A stretch of DNA of 64,000 nt, taken from assembly GCF_038502225.1 (NCBI RefSeq), contig NC_091372.1:9277024-9341023 (forward strand), given 5' to 3'. This document shows, piece after piece, positions 34,110 through 44,376 of the stretch. Positions within the stretch are counted from its first letter, which is position 1, and every line of letters begins with the position of its first letter. The notes under the pieces are model-generated. The model did not search any database, was not told where the DNA came from, and worked only from the letters and a program-made list of their open reading frames with translations. The DNA is from Cherax quadricarinatus (taxonomy: Eukaryota > Arthropoda > Malacostraca > Decapoda > Parastacidae). A program made the position numbers and the translations under genes.

Positions 34110-37055
34110 TCACACCCACCCACATCTACTCATGTATTTATCCAACCTATTTTTAAAGCTACACAACGTTCTGGCCTCTATAACGGTATTTGGGAGTTTG
34201 TTCCACTCATCCACAACTCTATTACCAAACCAGTACTTTCCTATATCCTTCCTGAATCTGAATTTTTCCAACTTAAAACCATTGCTGCGAGTCCTGTCTA
34301 GGCTAGATATTTTCAGCACACTATTTACATCCCCTTTATTTATTCCTGTCTTCCATTTATACACCTCAATCATATCCCCCCTAATTCTACGTCTTTCTAG
34401 AGAGTGCAGTTTCAGGGCCCTTAGTCTATCCTCATAGGGAAGGTTTCTGATACATGGGATCAACTTTGTCATCCTCCTTTGTACATTTTCCAGAGAATTT
34501 ATATCCATTCTGTAATACGGTGACCAAAACTGTGCAGCATAATCTAAATGAGGCCTAACCAAGGATGTATAGAGTTGAAGAACAACCTGAGGACTCCTAT
34601 TATTTATGCTTCTTGATATGAAGCCAAGGATTCTATTAGCTTTATTGCGAACACTTATGCACTGTTGTCTTGGTTTCAGATTACTGCTAACCAGAACTCC
34701 TAAATCTTTTTCGCAATCCGTAATATTAAGATCTACATTATTTAGTTTATATGTGGCATGGTTATTGTCCTGTCCAACATTTAGAACTTTGCATTTGTCT
34801 ATATTAAACTGCATCTGCCACTTCTCCGACCACTGCATCAGTCTATTCAAATCTTCCTGGAGTGCTCGAATGTCCTCGTCAGAATGAATTCGACGGCCTA
34901 TTTTGGTGTCATCGGCAAACTTGCCGATGTCGCTCTTTATGCCCTCATCTATGTCGTTTATGTAGATTGTGAACAGCAGGGGGCCCAACACTGACCCCTG
35001 TGGAACACCGCTCGTGACGCTTCCCCACTCTGATTTCTCCCCATTTATGCAAACTCTCTGCTGCCTATTTGTCAACCATGCCTCTATCCAGGAAAAAATT
35101 TCTCCTCCTATTCCATGTGCTTTAATTTTCCTCAATAGTCTCTGATGTGGGACCCTGTCAAAAGCCTTACTGAAGTCCATATACACAATATCATATTCAT
35201 TACCATGATCTACCTCCTCAAATACCTTAGTGAAAAAAGTTAATAAATTCGTAAGGCAGGAACGCCCCTTTGTAAAACCATGCTGAGATTCGTTGATTAA
35301 TTTATGCTTTTCAAGGTGGCTACGAACTGCCTCGGCAATTATTGATTCCATAAATTTTCCCACTATGGAGGTTAGGCTTATTGGTCTATAGTTCGAAGCT
35401 AAGGACCTGTCACCTGTTTTGAAAATAGGTATCACATTTGCCATTTTCCACTTATCTGGCACCATGCCAGTTTGTAGTGATATGTTGAAAAGATTAGCCA
35501 AAGGTGTGCTAAGCTCCTCTTTACATTCCTTTAGAACCCTTGCATACAGTTCATCAGGGCCTGGGGATTTGTTAGGTTTTAATTTATCTATTTGCCTAAG
35601 GACCATGTCACTTGTGACCCTAATAGTGCACAGTTTATTACCGTCCTGTTCTACATAATTTATCATTACTGGAATATCGCTGGTATCCTCCTGTGTAAAA
35701 ACTGAGAGGAAGTATGTGTTAAAAATTCTACACATTTCCTTATCACTGTCAGTGAGCTGACCCGAGGAACTTTTTAGTGGGCCTATCTTGTCCCTGATCT
35801 TACTTCTGTATACCTGAAAGAATCCTTTTGGGTTAGTCTTCGATTCTCTTGCAACTTTAACCTCATAATCTCTTTTTGCTTTTCTAATTCCCTTTTTTAT
35901 TTCTCTCTTTAACTGAATATATCGATTTCTCAATTGCCCCTCTCCTCTTTTGATTTGCCTATATATGCCTCTCTTTTGACCAATCAGATATTTTAATCTA
36001 TTGTTCATCCATTTAGGATCATTTTTGTTTGATCTGATTTCCCTATTTGGAACATAATTTGACTGAGCAGCTAGAACTATGCCCTGGAAAGCATCATATC
36101 GGCAACCATCACCACCTACCTGACCCTTAGTCAGGTCATTCCAGTTCAGCCCACCTAAGTAATTTTTCAGTCCTATGAAATCAGCCAAGCGAAAGTCAGG
36201 GACGGAGACTTGATTGCCATTATTAGGGGAATTCCATGATATATTAAAACTGAGTGATTTGTGATCACTTTCCCCAAGCTCATCATTAACCTCAAGATTA
36301 TTAATTAGTGTTTCCCTACTGGCAAGAACCAAGTCAAGGAGGTTATTTCCCCTAGTTGGCTCTTTCACAAACTGTTTTAGAAAACAATCCTGGATCGTAT
36401 CAAGAAAGTCACCTGACTCTAAATTTCCTGTCAAATTGCTCCAGTCAATCTGTCTATAGTTGAAATCTCCCATTAGCACAACATTTTCGTATGTAGATGC
36501 CTTACGAATTTCGTCCCATAGAAGTTTACTGCACTCCCTATCAAGATTTGGGGCCCTGTAAATCACACCCAAAATTAGTTTTTCTCGGCCCTCGAGAAGC
36601 TGTAACCAAACAGATTCAGTGGCTGACGCTTCTAATTTAATATCTTGTCTAACACAACAATTTAAATTGTCTCTGACATACATCGCTACTCCACCACCTT
36701 TCCTGTTGACCCTGTCAGTGTGGAATAATTTATAGCCTTGTATGTGACATTCAGAGGGCATCTCTCTATCTTTCAGATTAAGCCAGGTCTCTGTTATAGC
36801 AATAATATCTATGTTTCCTGCACTTGCAATTAATCTTAGCTCATCCATCTTATTTCTTACACTCCTGCTATTAGTATAGTAAACCTTAAGGGAGCTAGTC
36901 CCTTGCTGCCCTCTGCTGTCCCCCTTTGTTTGCTGACCTGATCTATTGTCTTTATTTATAACTTCATGCTGAATGCCTTTTATACATTTACTGTTTCCAA
37001 CCCAAGTGTTACAACCTGCTTGTTTCCCACACACACCCATACCTCTATCTTCCAT
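34110..37055 (-). CDS. LINE ORF2: endonuclease and reverse transcriptase (CR1 clade)
   Basis: A 981-residue open frame. The N-terminal third is an apurinic-type endonuclease: YYTNSRSVRNK near residue 57, ITETWLN near 88, GDFNYRQIDW near 195 and SDHKSLSF near 265. The reverse transcriptase follows, with NYRPISLTSIVGK, QHGFTKGRSC, MDFSKAFDRVPH, SGVPQGSVLGPLLF and the catalytic FADD. After these comes a C-terminal region with YAAQFWSPYY and LERRRIRGDMIEVYKW. Known role: nicks target DNA and primes reverse transcription of the element's own RNA. The length suits a full-length CR1 ORF2. Its ATG overlaps the ORF1 stop codon (TGATG), which suggests coupled translation. All key RT and EN motifs are intact. 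Confidence 0.92.
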   Translation of the reverse strand: MEDRGMGVCGKQAGCNTWVGNSKCIKGIQHEVINKDNRSGQQTKGDSRGQQGTSSLKVYYTNSRSVRNKMDELRLIASAGNIDIIAITETWLNLKDREMPSECHIQGYKLFHTDRVNRKGGGVAMYVRDNLNCCVRQDIKLEASATESVWLQLLEGREKLILGVIYRAPNLDRECSKLLWDEIRKASTYENVVLMGDFNYRQIDWSNLTGNLESGDFLDTIQDCFLKQFVKEPTRGNNLLDLVLASRETLINNLEVNDELGESDHKSLSFNISWNSPNNGNQVSVPDFRLADFIGLKNYLGGLNWNDLTKGQVGGDGCRYDAFQGIVLAAQSNYVPNREIRSNKNDPKWMNNRLKYLIGQKRGIYRQIKRGEGQLRNRYIQLKREIKKGIRKAKRDYEVKVARESKTNPKGFFQVYRSKIRDKIGPLKSSSGQLTDSDKEMCRIFNTYFLSVFTQEDTSDIPVMINYVEQDGNKLCTIRVTSDMVLRQIDKLKPNKSPGPDELYARVLKECKEELSTPLANLFNISLQTGMVPDKWKMANVIPIFKTGDRSLASNYRPISLTSIVGKFMESIIAEAVRSHLEKHKLINESQHGFTKGRSCLTNLLTFFTKVFEEVDHGNEYDIVYMDFSKAFDRVPHQRLLRKIKAHGIGGEIFSWIEAWLTNRQQRVCINGEKSEWGSVTSGVPQGSVLGPLLFTIYINDIDEGIKSDIGKFADDTKIGRRIHSDEDIRALQEDLNRLMQWSEKWQMQFNIDKCKVLNVGQDNNHATYKLNNVDLNITDCEKDLGVLVSSNLKPRQQCISVRNKANRILGFISRSINNRSPQVVLQLYTSLVRPHLDYAAQFWSPYYRMDINSLENVQRRMTKLIPCIRNLPYEDRLRALKLHSLERRRIRGDMIEVYKWKTGINKGDVNSVLKISSLDRTRSNGFKLEKFRFRKDIGKYWFGNRVVDEWNKLPNTVIEARTLCSFKNRLDKYMSRCGWV

Positions 37056-37813
37056 CAGTTTAAAATCATAGGCATTTCACCAATGGCCTTCTCAATCGAG
37101 TCTGCAAGTGCTACCACCCCAGCCCCAGAGAGATGTACCCCATCCCTTGCATACATATCATGTTTGCCATAAAAGTTGTTCCAGTTGTCAATGAATGGGA
37201 TTGCAAGTTCCTTGCAGTATCTGTCTAGCCAGCAATTTACACCAATTGCCCTAGACAACCATTCATTTCCTACTCCCCTTCTAGGCAAGATGCTACATAT
37301 GATTGGGATCCCTCCCTTAGACTTAATGAAATCTATAGCTGACCTGTACTTATCTAGCAGCTCTTCTCTCCTACCCTTCCCAATATCATTTCCACCAGCA
37401 CTGAGACAGATAATGGGCTTGTTCCCATTACCTGACGTGATATTATCCAGCCTGTTGACAATGTCCCCAACACCAGCTCCAGGGAAGCACACTCTGTCTC
37501 TCATCTTCTTATTCCTATTACAAAAAGCACGGTCAATATATCTTACCTGAGAGTCACCAACCACAAGAATGCGCTTACCTCCATTAGCAGGGGCAGTAGT
37601 ACCCTTACCTTCACTGGCCACTGAAGTACATTCATCCTGAAGAACAGAGAAGCGATTTCCTACCTTCAGATCTTCACTCTTAACTTTCCTTACTCTGATG
37701 CGCCTTCCATTACTGTGAACCACTCGCCACTTGTAGCAGGTATATAATATTTTCATTACAGATCCTTTCCTTTTCCTAGATATGATTAAATGGTGTTTAA
37801 AACTATATGTCAT
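37055..37813 (-). CDS. LINE ORF1: SGNH-hydrolase (esterase)-like protein
   Basis: A 252-residue frame. After a basic N-terminus (RKRKG, RRIRVRKVK) comes an SGNH/GDSL-type fold signature: GDSQ with the putative nucleophile Ser88, the SAGGND block with Asn142, and DGVHLS with Asp224 and His227. Esterase-like ORF1 proteins are known from CR1-clade LINEs, where they probably help nucleic acid or membrane interactions; the exact role is unsettled. No zinc knuckle or coiled coil is obvious. The start is the first ATG in the frame. Because the 5' edge of the element is unclear, the native protein could be longer. Confidence 0.85.
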   Translation of the reverse strand: MTYSFKHHLIISRKRKGSVMKILYTCYKWRVVHSNGRRIRVRKVKSEDLKVGNRFSVLQDECTSVASEGKGTTAPANGGKRILVVGDSQVRYIDRAFCNRNKKMRDRVCFPGAGVGDIVNRLDNITSGNGNKPIICLSAGGNDIGKGRREELLDKYRSAIDFIKSKGGIPIICSILPRRGVGNEWLSRAIGVNCWLDRYCKELAIPFIDNWNNFYGKHDMYARDGVHLSGAGVVALADSIEKAIGEMPMILN

Positions 37814-37854
37814 TTTAGGTAACTACATGCAGAATTATTTTAGGACCCATGACA

Positions 37855-38045
37855 TATAAAGATTACCAAAAGAACCCTGACTGTCTTCAAGAGGGAGCTG
37901 GACAGACATCTAAAGTCAGTACTTAACCAGATAGTCTGTGTAGCCTGGTTGATCAGGCCCTGATCCACAGCGACGCCTGATCATGGATGGGCCTGGCCGC
38001 GGGGGCGTTGACCCCCAGAACACCCTCCAGGTATACTTCACGTAT
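37855..38045 (+). mobile_element. LINE 3'-end fragment
   Basis: Contains GGACAGACATCTAAAGTCAG, CCTGGTTGATCAGGCCCTGA, GGGGGCGTTGACCCCCAGAA and CTCCAGGTATACTT. The same terminus follows the RT fragment at 48.95-49.12 kb. Only the last few codons and 3' UTR of the LINE remain. Confidence 0.7.
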
Positions 38046-38390
38046 ATGACCTTCTTTTCAGCAAGACCCAAAAATAAATGGACCTTCCCACACATGGCCT
38101 CTGGGTAAGGCCAACATCAATCCATAACTTCAGTTATCAACTATTTGTGTTCCATATTCCATAGGTAAAGCCGTCCGAACATCATTATCCAAGGTAATTT
38201 ACACATATGTTAGACTATGATAATTTTATTTATGTCCTTCTACTTAAATTTGCTGCTCCTAAAAATGGAAGCTGTTGGATAAAAGGCAGGGAAGTGCCAC
38301 TCTGACTTTCCAGGAAGTTAGAGAGATAGATCTCACAATTAAATTATGTAAGTTCTTATGCTTTTCAGTTAGTTTATTATTATACAGGAG
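38046..38390. other. Non-coding spacer
   Basis: Nothing recognised. Confidence 0.3.
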
Positions 38391-38645
38391 ACTTCCAGCT
38401 TCCAGCTCCCAGCTTCCAGCTTCCAGCTATGAGCTTCCTGCTCCCAGCTCCCAGCTTCCAGCTATGAGCTTCCTGCTCCCAGCTTCCAGCTTCCAGCTAT
38501 GAGCTTCCTGCTCCCAGGTTCCAACTCCCAGCTCCCAGCTTCCAGCTATGAGCTTCCTGCTCCCAGCTTCCAGCTTCCAGCTATGAGCTTCCTGCTCCCA
38601 GCTTCCAACTCCCAGCTTCCAGCTCCCAGCTTCCAGCTTCCAGCT
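38391..38645. repeat. Complex minisatellite of CTTCCAGC-type words
   Basis: Tandem mixture of the words CTTCCAG, CTCCCAG and CTATGAGCTTCCTG in a repeating order with a period near 48-62 bp. Open frames on both strands are by-products. Confidence 0.85.
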
Positions 38646-38960
38646 CACAAATGGGTCACATTCCTGGTATTCCAACTTAAACGGGTAACGTTCCTGGTGT
38701 TCCATCTTACAAACAAGTAACCTTCCTGGTGTTCCAACTTACAAACAAGTAATGTCCCAGGTGTTCCAGCTTACAAACAAGTAACCTTCCTGGTGTTCCA
38801 GCTTACAAACAAGTAACCTTCCTGGTGTTCCAGCTTACAAACAAGTAACCTTCCTGGTGTTCCAGCTTACAAACAAGTAACCTTCCTGGTGTTCCAGCTT
38901 ACAAACAAGTAATGTCCCAGGTGTTCCATATTGCAAACAAATTGTCTTGCTGGTGTTTCA
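38646..38960. repeat. 32-bp minisatellite abutting the previous array
   Basis: About nine or ten copies of a 32-bp unit, CAAACAAGTAACCTTCCTGG plus TGTTCCAGCTTA. A variant TAATGTCCCAGG occurs in two units. It starts exactly where the preceding array ends, sharing the word TTCCAGCT. Confidence 0.9.
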
Positions 38961-38989
38961 ACCTTCTTGCAAATATTAAACAACCTGGT

Positions 38990-39257
38990 TCTCTTGACGC
39001 TGAGTGTCCGGGGTTCGATCCCCAGTACGGGCGGAAACATTTTTCGCGTTTCCTTAATTAATATACCTGCTGTCCCTGTTCACCTAGCAATAAGTAGGTA
39101 CCTCAGTGTTAGCTGAATGGTGTGGGGGGCATCCTGGGGGACAAAATTAACCTAAGTTTTGGGAAATGCTCTGCATAGCCAGGGACTTTCTATATAGTGT
39201 ATCATTGATGTGAGCTATGGTCTGTATAAGTTGTATCATGTACTACTAGAAATAAAG

Positions 39258-39323
<66 letters not shown>

Positions 39324-39326
39324 ATT

Positions 39327-39357
<31 letters not shown>

Positions 39358-39374
39358 TTATTATTATTATTATA

Positions 39375-39460
<86 letters not shown>

Positions 39461-39461
39461 C
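38990..39461 (+). mobile_element. tRNA-derived SINE with a long (ATT)n tail
   Basis: Begins inside the head at the B-box-like GGGGTTCGATCCCCAGTACG, followed by one TTCACCTAGCAATAAGTAGG module, GGGGGACAAAATTAACCTAA, GGGAAATGCTCTGC and TATATAGTGTATCATTG. The (TTA)n tail at 39,257-39,461 is interrupted by a few TTT or TAA units. The A box is lost. Confidence 0.8.
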
Positions 39462-39649
39462 ATAGTGTCGAGCACATTTTCAGTATTCTTTTAATATTTT
39501 TCGAAAATAACAAAAAAATTATAAAAAGTCCAAATTATTACGTATTACAAATTCTGAAGAACAGTTTGAAACACTTTCTCTCACATTTCATTTTTTATTA
39601 CCTATAAAAAGTCAATTATTACACTTTTCATCCCTCGGTAAATACAAGT

Positions 39650-39720
39650 TGTAACAATGGTAACAACGGGGTTTGATACCAGAACGAGTGGAAACACTGC
39701 ATATGTTTTCTAAGACTTAT
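39650..39720 (+). mobile_element. SINE fragment at the edge of the 14-bp array
   Basis: GGGGTTTGATACCAGAACGA, GTGGAAACACTGCATATG and TTTTCTAAGAC align with the SINE block GGTTCGATCCCCAGTACGGG, CGGAAACATT and TTTCCTTAAGAC. The tandem array starts about 10 bp further on. Confidence 0.5.
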
Positions 39721-39734
39721 TAAAAGAATGAAAA

Positions 39735-42700
39735 TGGAACGTTGTCGATGGAACGATGTCGATGGAACAATATTGATGGAACGATGTCGATGGAACGATG
39801 TCGATGGAACAATGTCGATGGAACGATATCGATGGAACGATATTGATGGAACGATGTCGATGGAACAATGTCGATGGAACGATATTGATGGAACGATGTC
39901 GATGGAACAATGTCGATGGAACGATGTCGATGGAAACATATCGATGGAACAATATTGATGGAACGATGTCGATGGAACAATATTGATGGAAACATATCGA
40001 TGGAACGATATTGATGGAACGATGTCGATGGAACGATGACGATGGAAACATATCGATGGAACAATATTGATGGAACGATGTCGATGGAACAATATTGATG
40101 GAACGATGTCGATGGAACAATATTGATGGAACGATATCGATGGAACGATATTGATGGAAACATATCGATGGAACGATATTGATGGAACGATACTGATGGA
40201 ACGATATCGATGGAACGATATTGATGGAAACATATCGATGGAACGATATCGATGGAACGATATCGATGGAACGATATCGATGGAACGATATCGATGGAAC
40301 GATATCGATGGAACGATATTGATGGAAACATATCGATGGAACGATATTGATGGAACGATACTGATGGAACGATATCGATGGAACGATATCGATGGAACGA
40401 TATCGATGGAACGATATCAATGGAACGATATCGATGGAACGATATCGACGGAACGATATCGATGGAACGATATCGACGGAACGATATCGATGGAACGATA
40501 TCGACGGAACGATATCGATGGAACGATATCAATGGAACGATATCGACGGAACGATATCGATGGAACGATATCGATGGAACGATATCAATGGAACGATATC
40601 GATGGAACGATATCGATGGAACGATATCGATGGAACGATATCGATGGAACGATATCGATGGAACGATATCAATGGAACGATATCGATGGAACGATATCGA
40701 CGGAACGATATCGATGGAACGATATCGACGGAACGATATCAATGGAACGATATCGATGGAACGATACTGATGGAACGATATCGATGGAACGATATCAATG
40801 GAACGATATCGATGGAACGATATCGATGGAACGATATCGATGGAACGATATCAATGGAACGATATCGATGGAACGATATCGATGGAACGATATCAATGGA
40901 ACGATATCGATGGAACGATATCGATGGAACGATATCGATGGAACGATATCAATGGAACGATATCGATGGAACGATATCGATGGAACGATATCAATGGAAC
41001 GATATCGATGGAACGATATCGATGGAACGATATCAATGGAACGATATCGATGGAACGATATCGATGGAACGATATCGATGGAACGATATCGATGGAACGA
41101 TATCGTTTGAACGATATCGATGGAACGATATCGATGGAACGATACTGATGGAACGATATCGTTTGAACGATATCGATGGAACGATATCGATGGAACAATA
41201 TCGATGGAACGATATTGATGGAACGATATCGTTTGAACGATATCGATGGAACAATATCGATGGAACGATACTGATGGAACGATATCGTTTGAACGATATC
41301 GATGGAACGATATCGATGGAACAATATCGATGGAACGATACTGATGGAACGATATCGTTTGAACGATATCGATGGAACGATACCGATGGAACAATATCGA
41401 TGGAACGATATTGATGGAACGATATCGACGGAACGATATCGATGGAACAATATCGATGGAACAATATCGATGGAACGATATTGATGGAACGATATCGTTT
41501 GAACGATATCGATGGAACAATATCGATGGAACGATACTGATGGAACGATATCGTTTGAACGATATCGATGGAACGATATCGATGGAACAATATCGATGGA
41601 ACGATATTGATGGAACGATATCGACGGAACGATATCGATGGAACGATATCGATGGAACGATATCAATGGAACGATATCGATGGAACGATATCGATGGAAC
41701 GATATCGATGGAACGATATCGATGGAACGATATCGTTTGAACGATATCGATGGAACGATATCGATGGAACGATATCGATGGAACGATATCGATGGAACGA
41801 TATCGATGGAACAATATCGATGGAACGATGTCGATGGAACGATATCAATGGAACGATATCGATGGAACGATATCGATGGAACGATATCAATGGAACGATA
41901 TCGATGGAACGATATCGATGGAACGATATCGATGGAACGATATCGATGGAACGATATCGTTTGAACGATATCGATGGAACGATATTGATGGAACGATATC
42001 GACGGAACGATATCGATGGAACGATATCGATGGAACGATATCGATGGAACGATATCGATGGAACGATATCGATGGAACGATATCGATGGAACGATATCAA
42101 TGGAACGATATCGATGGAACGATATCAATGGAACGATATCGATGGAACGATATCAATGGAACGATATCGATGGAACGATATCGATGGAACGATATCGATG
42201 GAACGATATCGATGGAACGATATCAATGGAACGATATCGATGGAACGATATCGATGGAACGATATCGATGGAACGATATCGATGGAACGATATCGTTTGA
42301 ACGATATCGATGGAACGATATCGATGGAACGATATCGATGGAACGATATCGATGGAACGATATCGATGGAACAATATCGATGGAACGATATTGATGGAAC
42401 GATATCGACGGAACGATATCGATGGAACGATATCGATGGAACGATATCGATGGAACGATATCGATGGAACGATATCGATGGAACGATATCGATGGAACGA
42501 TATCGATGGAACGATATCGATGGAACGATATCGATGGAACGATATCGATGGAACGATATCGATGGAACGATATCAATGGAACGATATCGATGGAACGATA
42601 TCGATGGAACGATATCGATGGAACGATATCAATGGAACGATATCGATGGAACGATATCGATGGAACGATATCGATGGAACGATATCGATGGAACGATATC

Positions 42701-43016
42701 GATGGAACGATATCGTTTGAACGATATCGATGGAACGATATCGATGGAACAATATCGATGGAACGATATTGATGGAACGATATCGACGGAACGATATCGA
42801 TGGAACGATATCGATGGAACGATATCGATGGAACGATATCGATGGAACGATATCGATGGAACGATATCGATGGAACGATATCGACGGAACGATATCAATG
42901 GAACGATATCGATGGAACGATATCGATGGAACGATATCGACGGAACTGTATCAATGGAACGATATCAATGGAACAATATCAATGGAACAATATCGATGGA
43001 ACAATATCGACGGAAC
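39735..43016. repeat. 14-bp minisatellite, about 3.3 kb
   Basis: About 234 copies of gatggaacgatatc. The left 650 bp is rich in GATGTC, GATATT and AACAAT variants; the rest is mostly uniform. A GTTTGAAC variant unit occurs near 41,105, 41,161, 41,231, 41,287, 41,357, 41,497, 41,553, 41,735, 41,959, 42,295 and 42,715, always at multiples of 14. The junction of neighbouring units reads CGATATCG, a perfect palindrome. Open frames on both strands (14-residue period) are artefacts. Confidence 0.97.
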
Positions 43017-43099
43017 AGCTGAAGCAGTAAACTGGAAATAGATATATTTAAGGGTACCTTTCAGGACCCTAAATTTGATATAATTGACAACACTATATA

Positions 43100-43225
43100 C
43101 GGCATTCAAACCACGGGCGGGGTTCGAACCCGCGATCAGAGTTTTATGACTCTCTGATCGCGGGTTCTAACCGCACCCGGGGTATGGTTTGTTTGCAATC
43201 GTGTCATTACGATTTCGTGAGTTAT
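43100..43225. mobile_element. Inverted pair of tRNA-like SINE heads
   Basis: Left arm, minus: GGGGTTCGAACCCGCGATCA. Right arm, plus: TGATCGCGGGTTCTAACCGC. They meet at GAGTTTTATGACTC. The right arm continues into GGTATGGTTTGTTTGCAATC as in the 23.5 kb fragment. The arms correspond to the T-arm region of the head at 16.3 kb. Confidence 0.75.
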
Positions 43226-43735
43226 GATACGGCATTTATTAGGATCATCTTCGATTACGCAGCGCCAATATCGAACCCGCTTCTGATACACGTCAAGAAA
43301 GCAGGAGAAGTGTACAGGTTTCCAACTAGACTAGTCTCCCCGAAATCATCTCCAGGTAAACTGGTAAACGGGTGTGAGCTATGAGGAAAGGTACAGGAGC
43401 TAGAGCTGACGACACTAGAGGGTAGAAGAACCAGAGGTGATATACCTGGAGTATACTTGGAGGGGGTTTGGGGGTCAACGCCCCCGCGGCTCGGTCCGTG
43501 ACCAGACCTCGTGGTCAGAGGAATTGACGTGGTGGACAGTGGGACTCAGAGGGATCTCAGATACACGAGGTCAAAGCTTAGAGCTAAAAGTGCAGATCAA
43601 TCACAGGGATATTAGGAAATACTTCTTTAGCCTTAGAGTGGTCAGGAAGGGGAACGATCTAGACAGCGTAGTGGACCAGGAGAGTGAACCAAGTAGCTGC
43701 CAGCAGAGAGGAGGGTCCAAGAGCTGAAACTCGAA
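43226..43735 (+). pseudogene. Degenerate CR1-like LINE 3' end with a nested insertion
   Basis: Translated segments DYAAPISNPLLIHVKKA and LTTLEGRRTRGDI, then HRDIRKYFFSLRVVRKG, follow the order of the intact frame at 62.24-62.58 kb (EYAAPVWNPHLIKHVKK, LTTLEDRRVRGGM, QRDSRKYFFSHRVVRQW). Stops and frameshifts interrupt it. Between the second and third blocks, at 43,440-43,510, lies a foreign piece (GGGGTCAACGCCCCCGCGGC, GTCCGTGACCAGACC). It is the reverse complement of the LINE terminus seen at 28.05 and 49.06 kb. Confidence 0.7.
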
Positions 43736-43956
43736 TCCCGTATCAGCAAATATGTGGTCGCACCCTGGGAAGAGAGCAAATACAATAATCTTTTATTTCT
43801 TTGCGAAGGTTGCAGTGTGTCATTTACATTTCTTAAAATGTTAAGTACAGAGAAACGCCGTTAGCATGCCTGAGCACTTCGGGCAGAATCAATAGAAATA
43901 AGCCTATTAGTGGCTTTGTTGGGTTATCTTGGGTTACTAACCTTCTGTGAAAACAA

Positions 43957-44265
43957 GGTGTCCCGTACCTCGATCGCTAACGCACTCAGCTCACACACTG
44001 AGGTCCGGAGATCGAATCCCCGGTACGGCTGGAAAACATTAGGACGTGTTTCCTTAAGACACCTGCTGTCCATGTTCACCCATCAGTAATAATAGGTATC
44101 TGAGTGTTAGTGGACTGGTGTGGGTCGCATCCTGGGACAAAACTAAAATAATTTGCCAGAAATACTCAACATAACAAGGGACTTTCTATATAGTAGTATG
44201 TCATTAATGTCAGCTTTGGTCTGTATACCTTGTACTGGTACAAATAAAAATATTATTATTATGAA
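43957..44265 (+). mobile_element. Full-length tRNA-derived SINE
   Basis: Head GGTGTCCCGTACCTCGATCG with CTAACGCACTCAGC, B-box-like AGATCGAATCCCCGGTACGG, one TTCACCCATCAGTAATAATA module, GGTGTGGGTCGCATCCTGGG, the TATATAGTAGTATGTCATTA block and a short ATT tail. The tail is much shorter than in the copies at 14.1 and 39.0 kb. Confidence 0.8.
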
Positions 44266-44376
44266 TAAAATTGTAAATAGTGAGTTACCCACTCTGAGTT
44301 GCGGTCACCAGTGTTACAAAGAACGAGGACCCAGCAACACACCCCAGGGAAGACTCAAACAAATTCAATTCAGTTC

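Larger units (their letters stand above)
33928..37860 (-). mobile_element. CR1-type LINE with two intact reading frames
   Basis: On the minus strand, ORF1 (37,813 to 37,055) and ORF2 (37,055 to 34,110) are followed by a short 3' UTR and an 8-bp tandem tail. The tail is plus-strand AAGAACAT repeats at about 33,930-33,955, read as ATGTTCTT on the minus strand. A short 8-bp repeat tail in place of poly-A is characteristic of CR1. The 5' boundary is uncertain. Another LINE terminus begins near 37,855, so this copy could be slightly 5'-truncated. Both frames are uninterrupted, so the insertion looks young. Confidence 0.85.

Noticed and set aside
39710..43041. Many overlapping frames on both strands at 39.7-43.0 kb
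   Set aside because: These are 14-residue periodic translations of the 14-bp array and are open on both strands because the unit has no stop in most phases.
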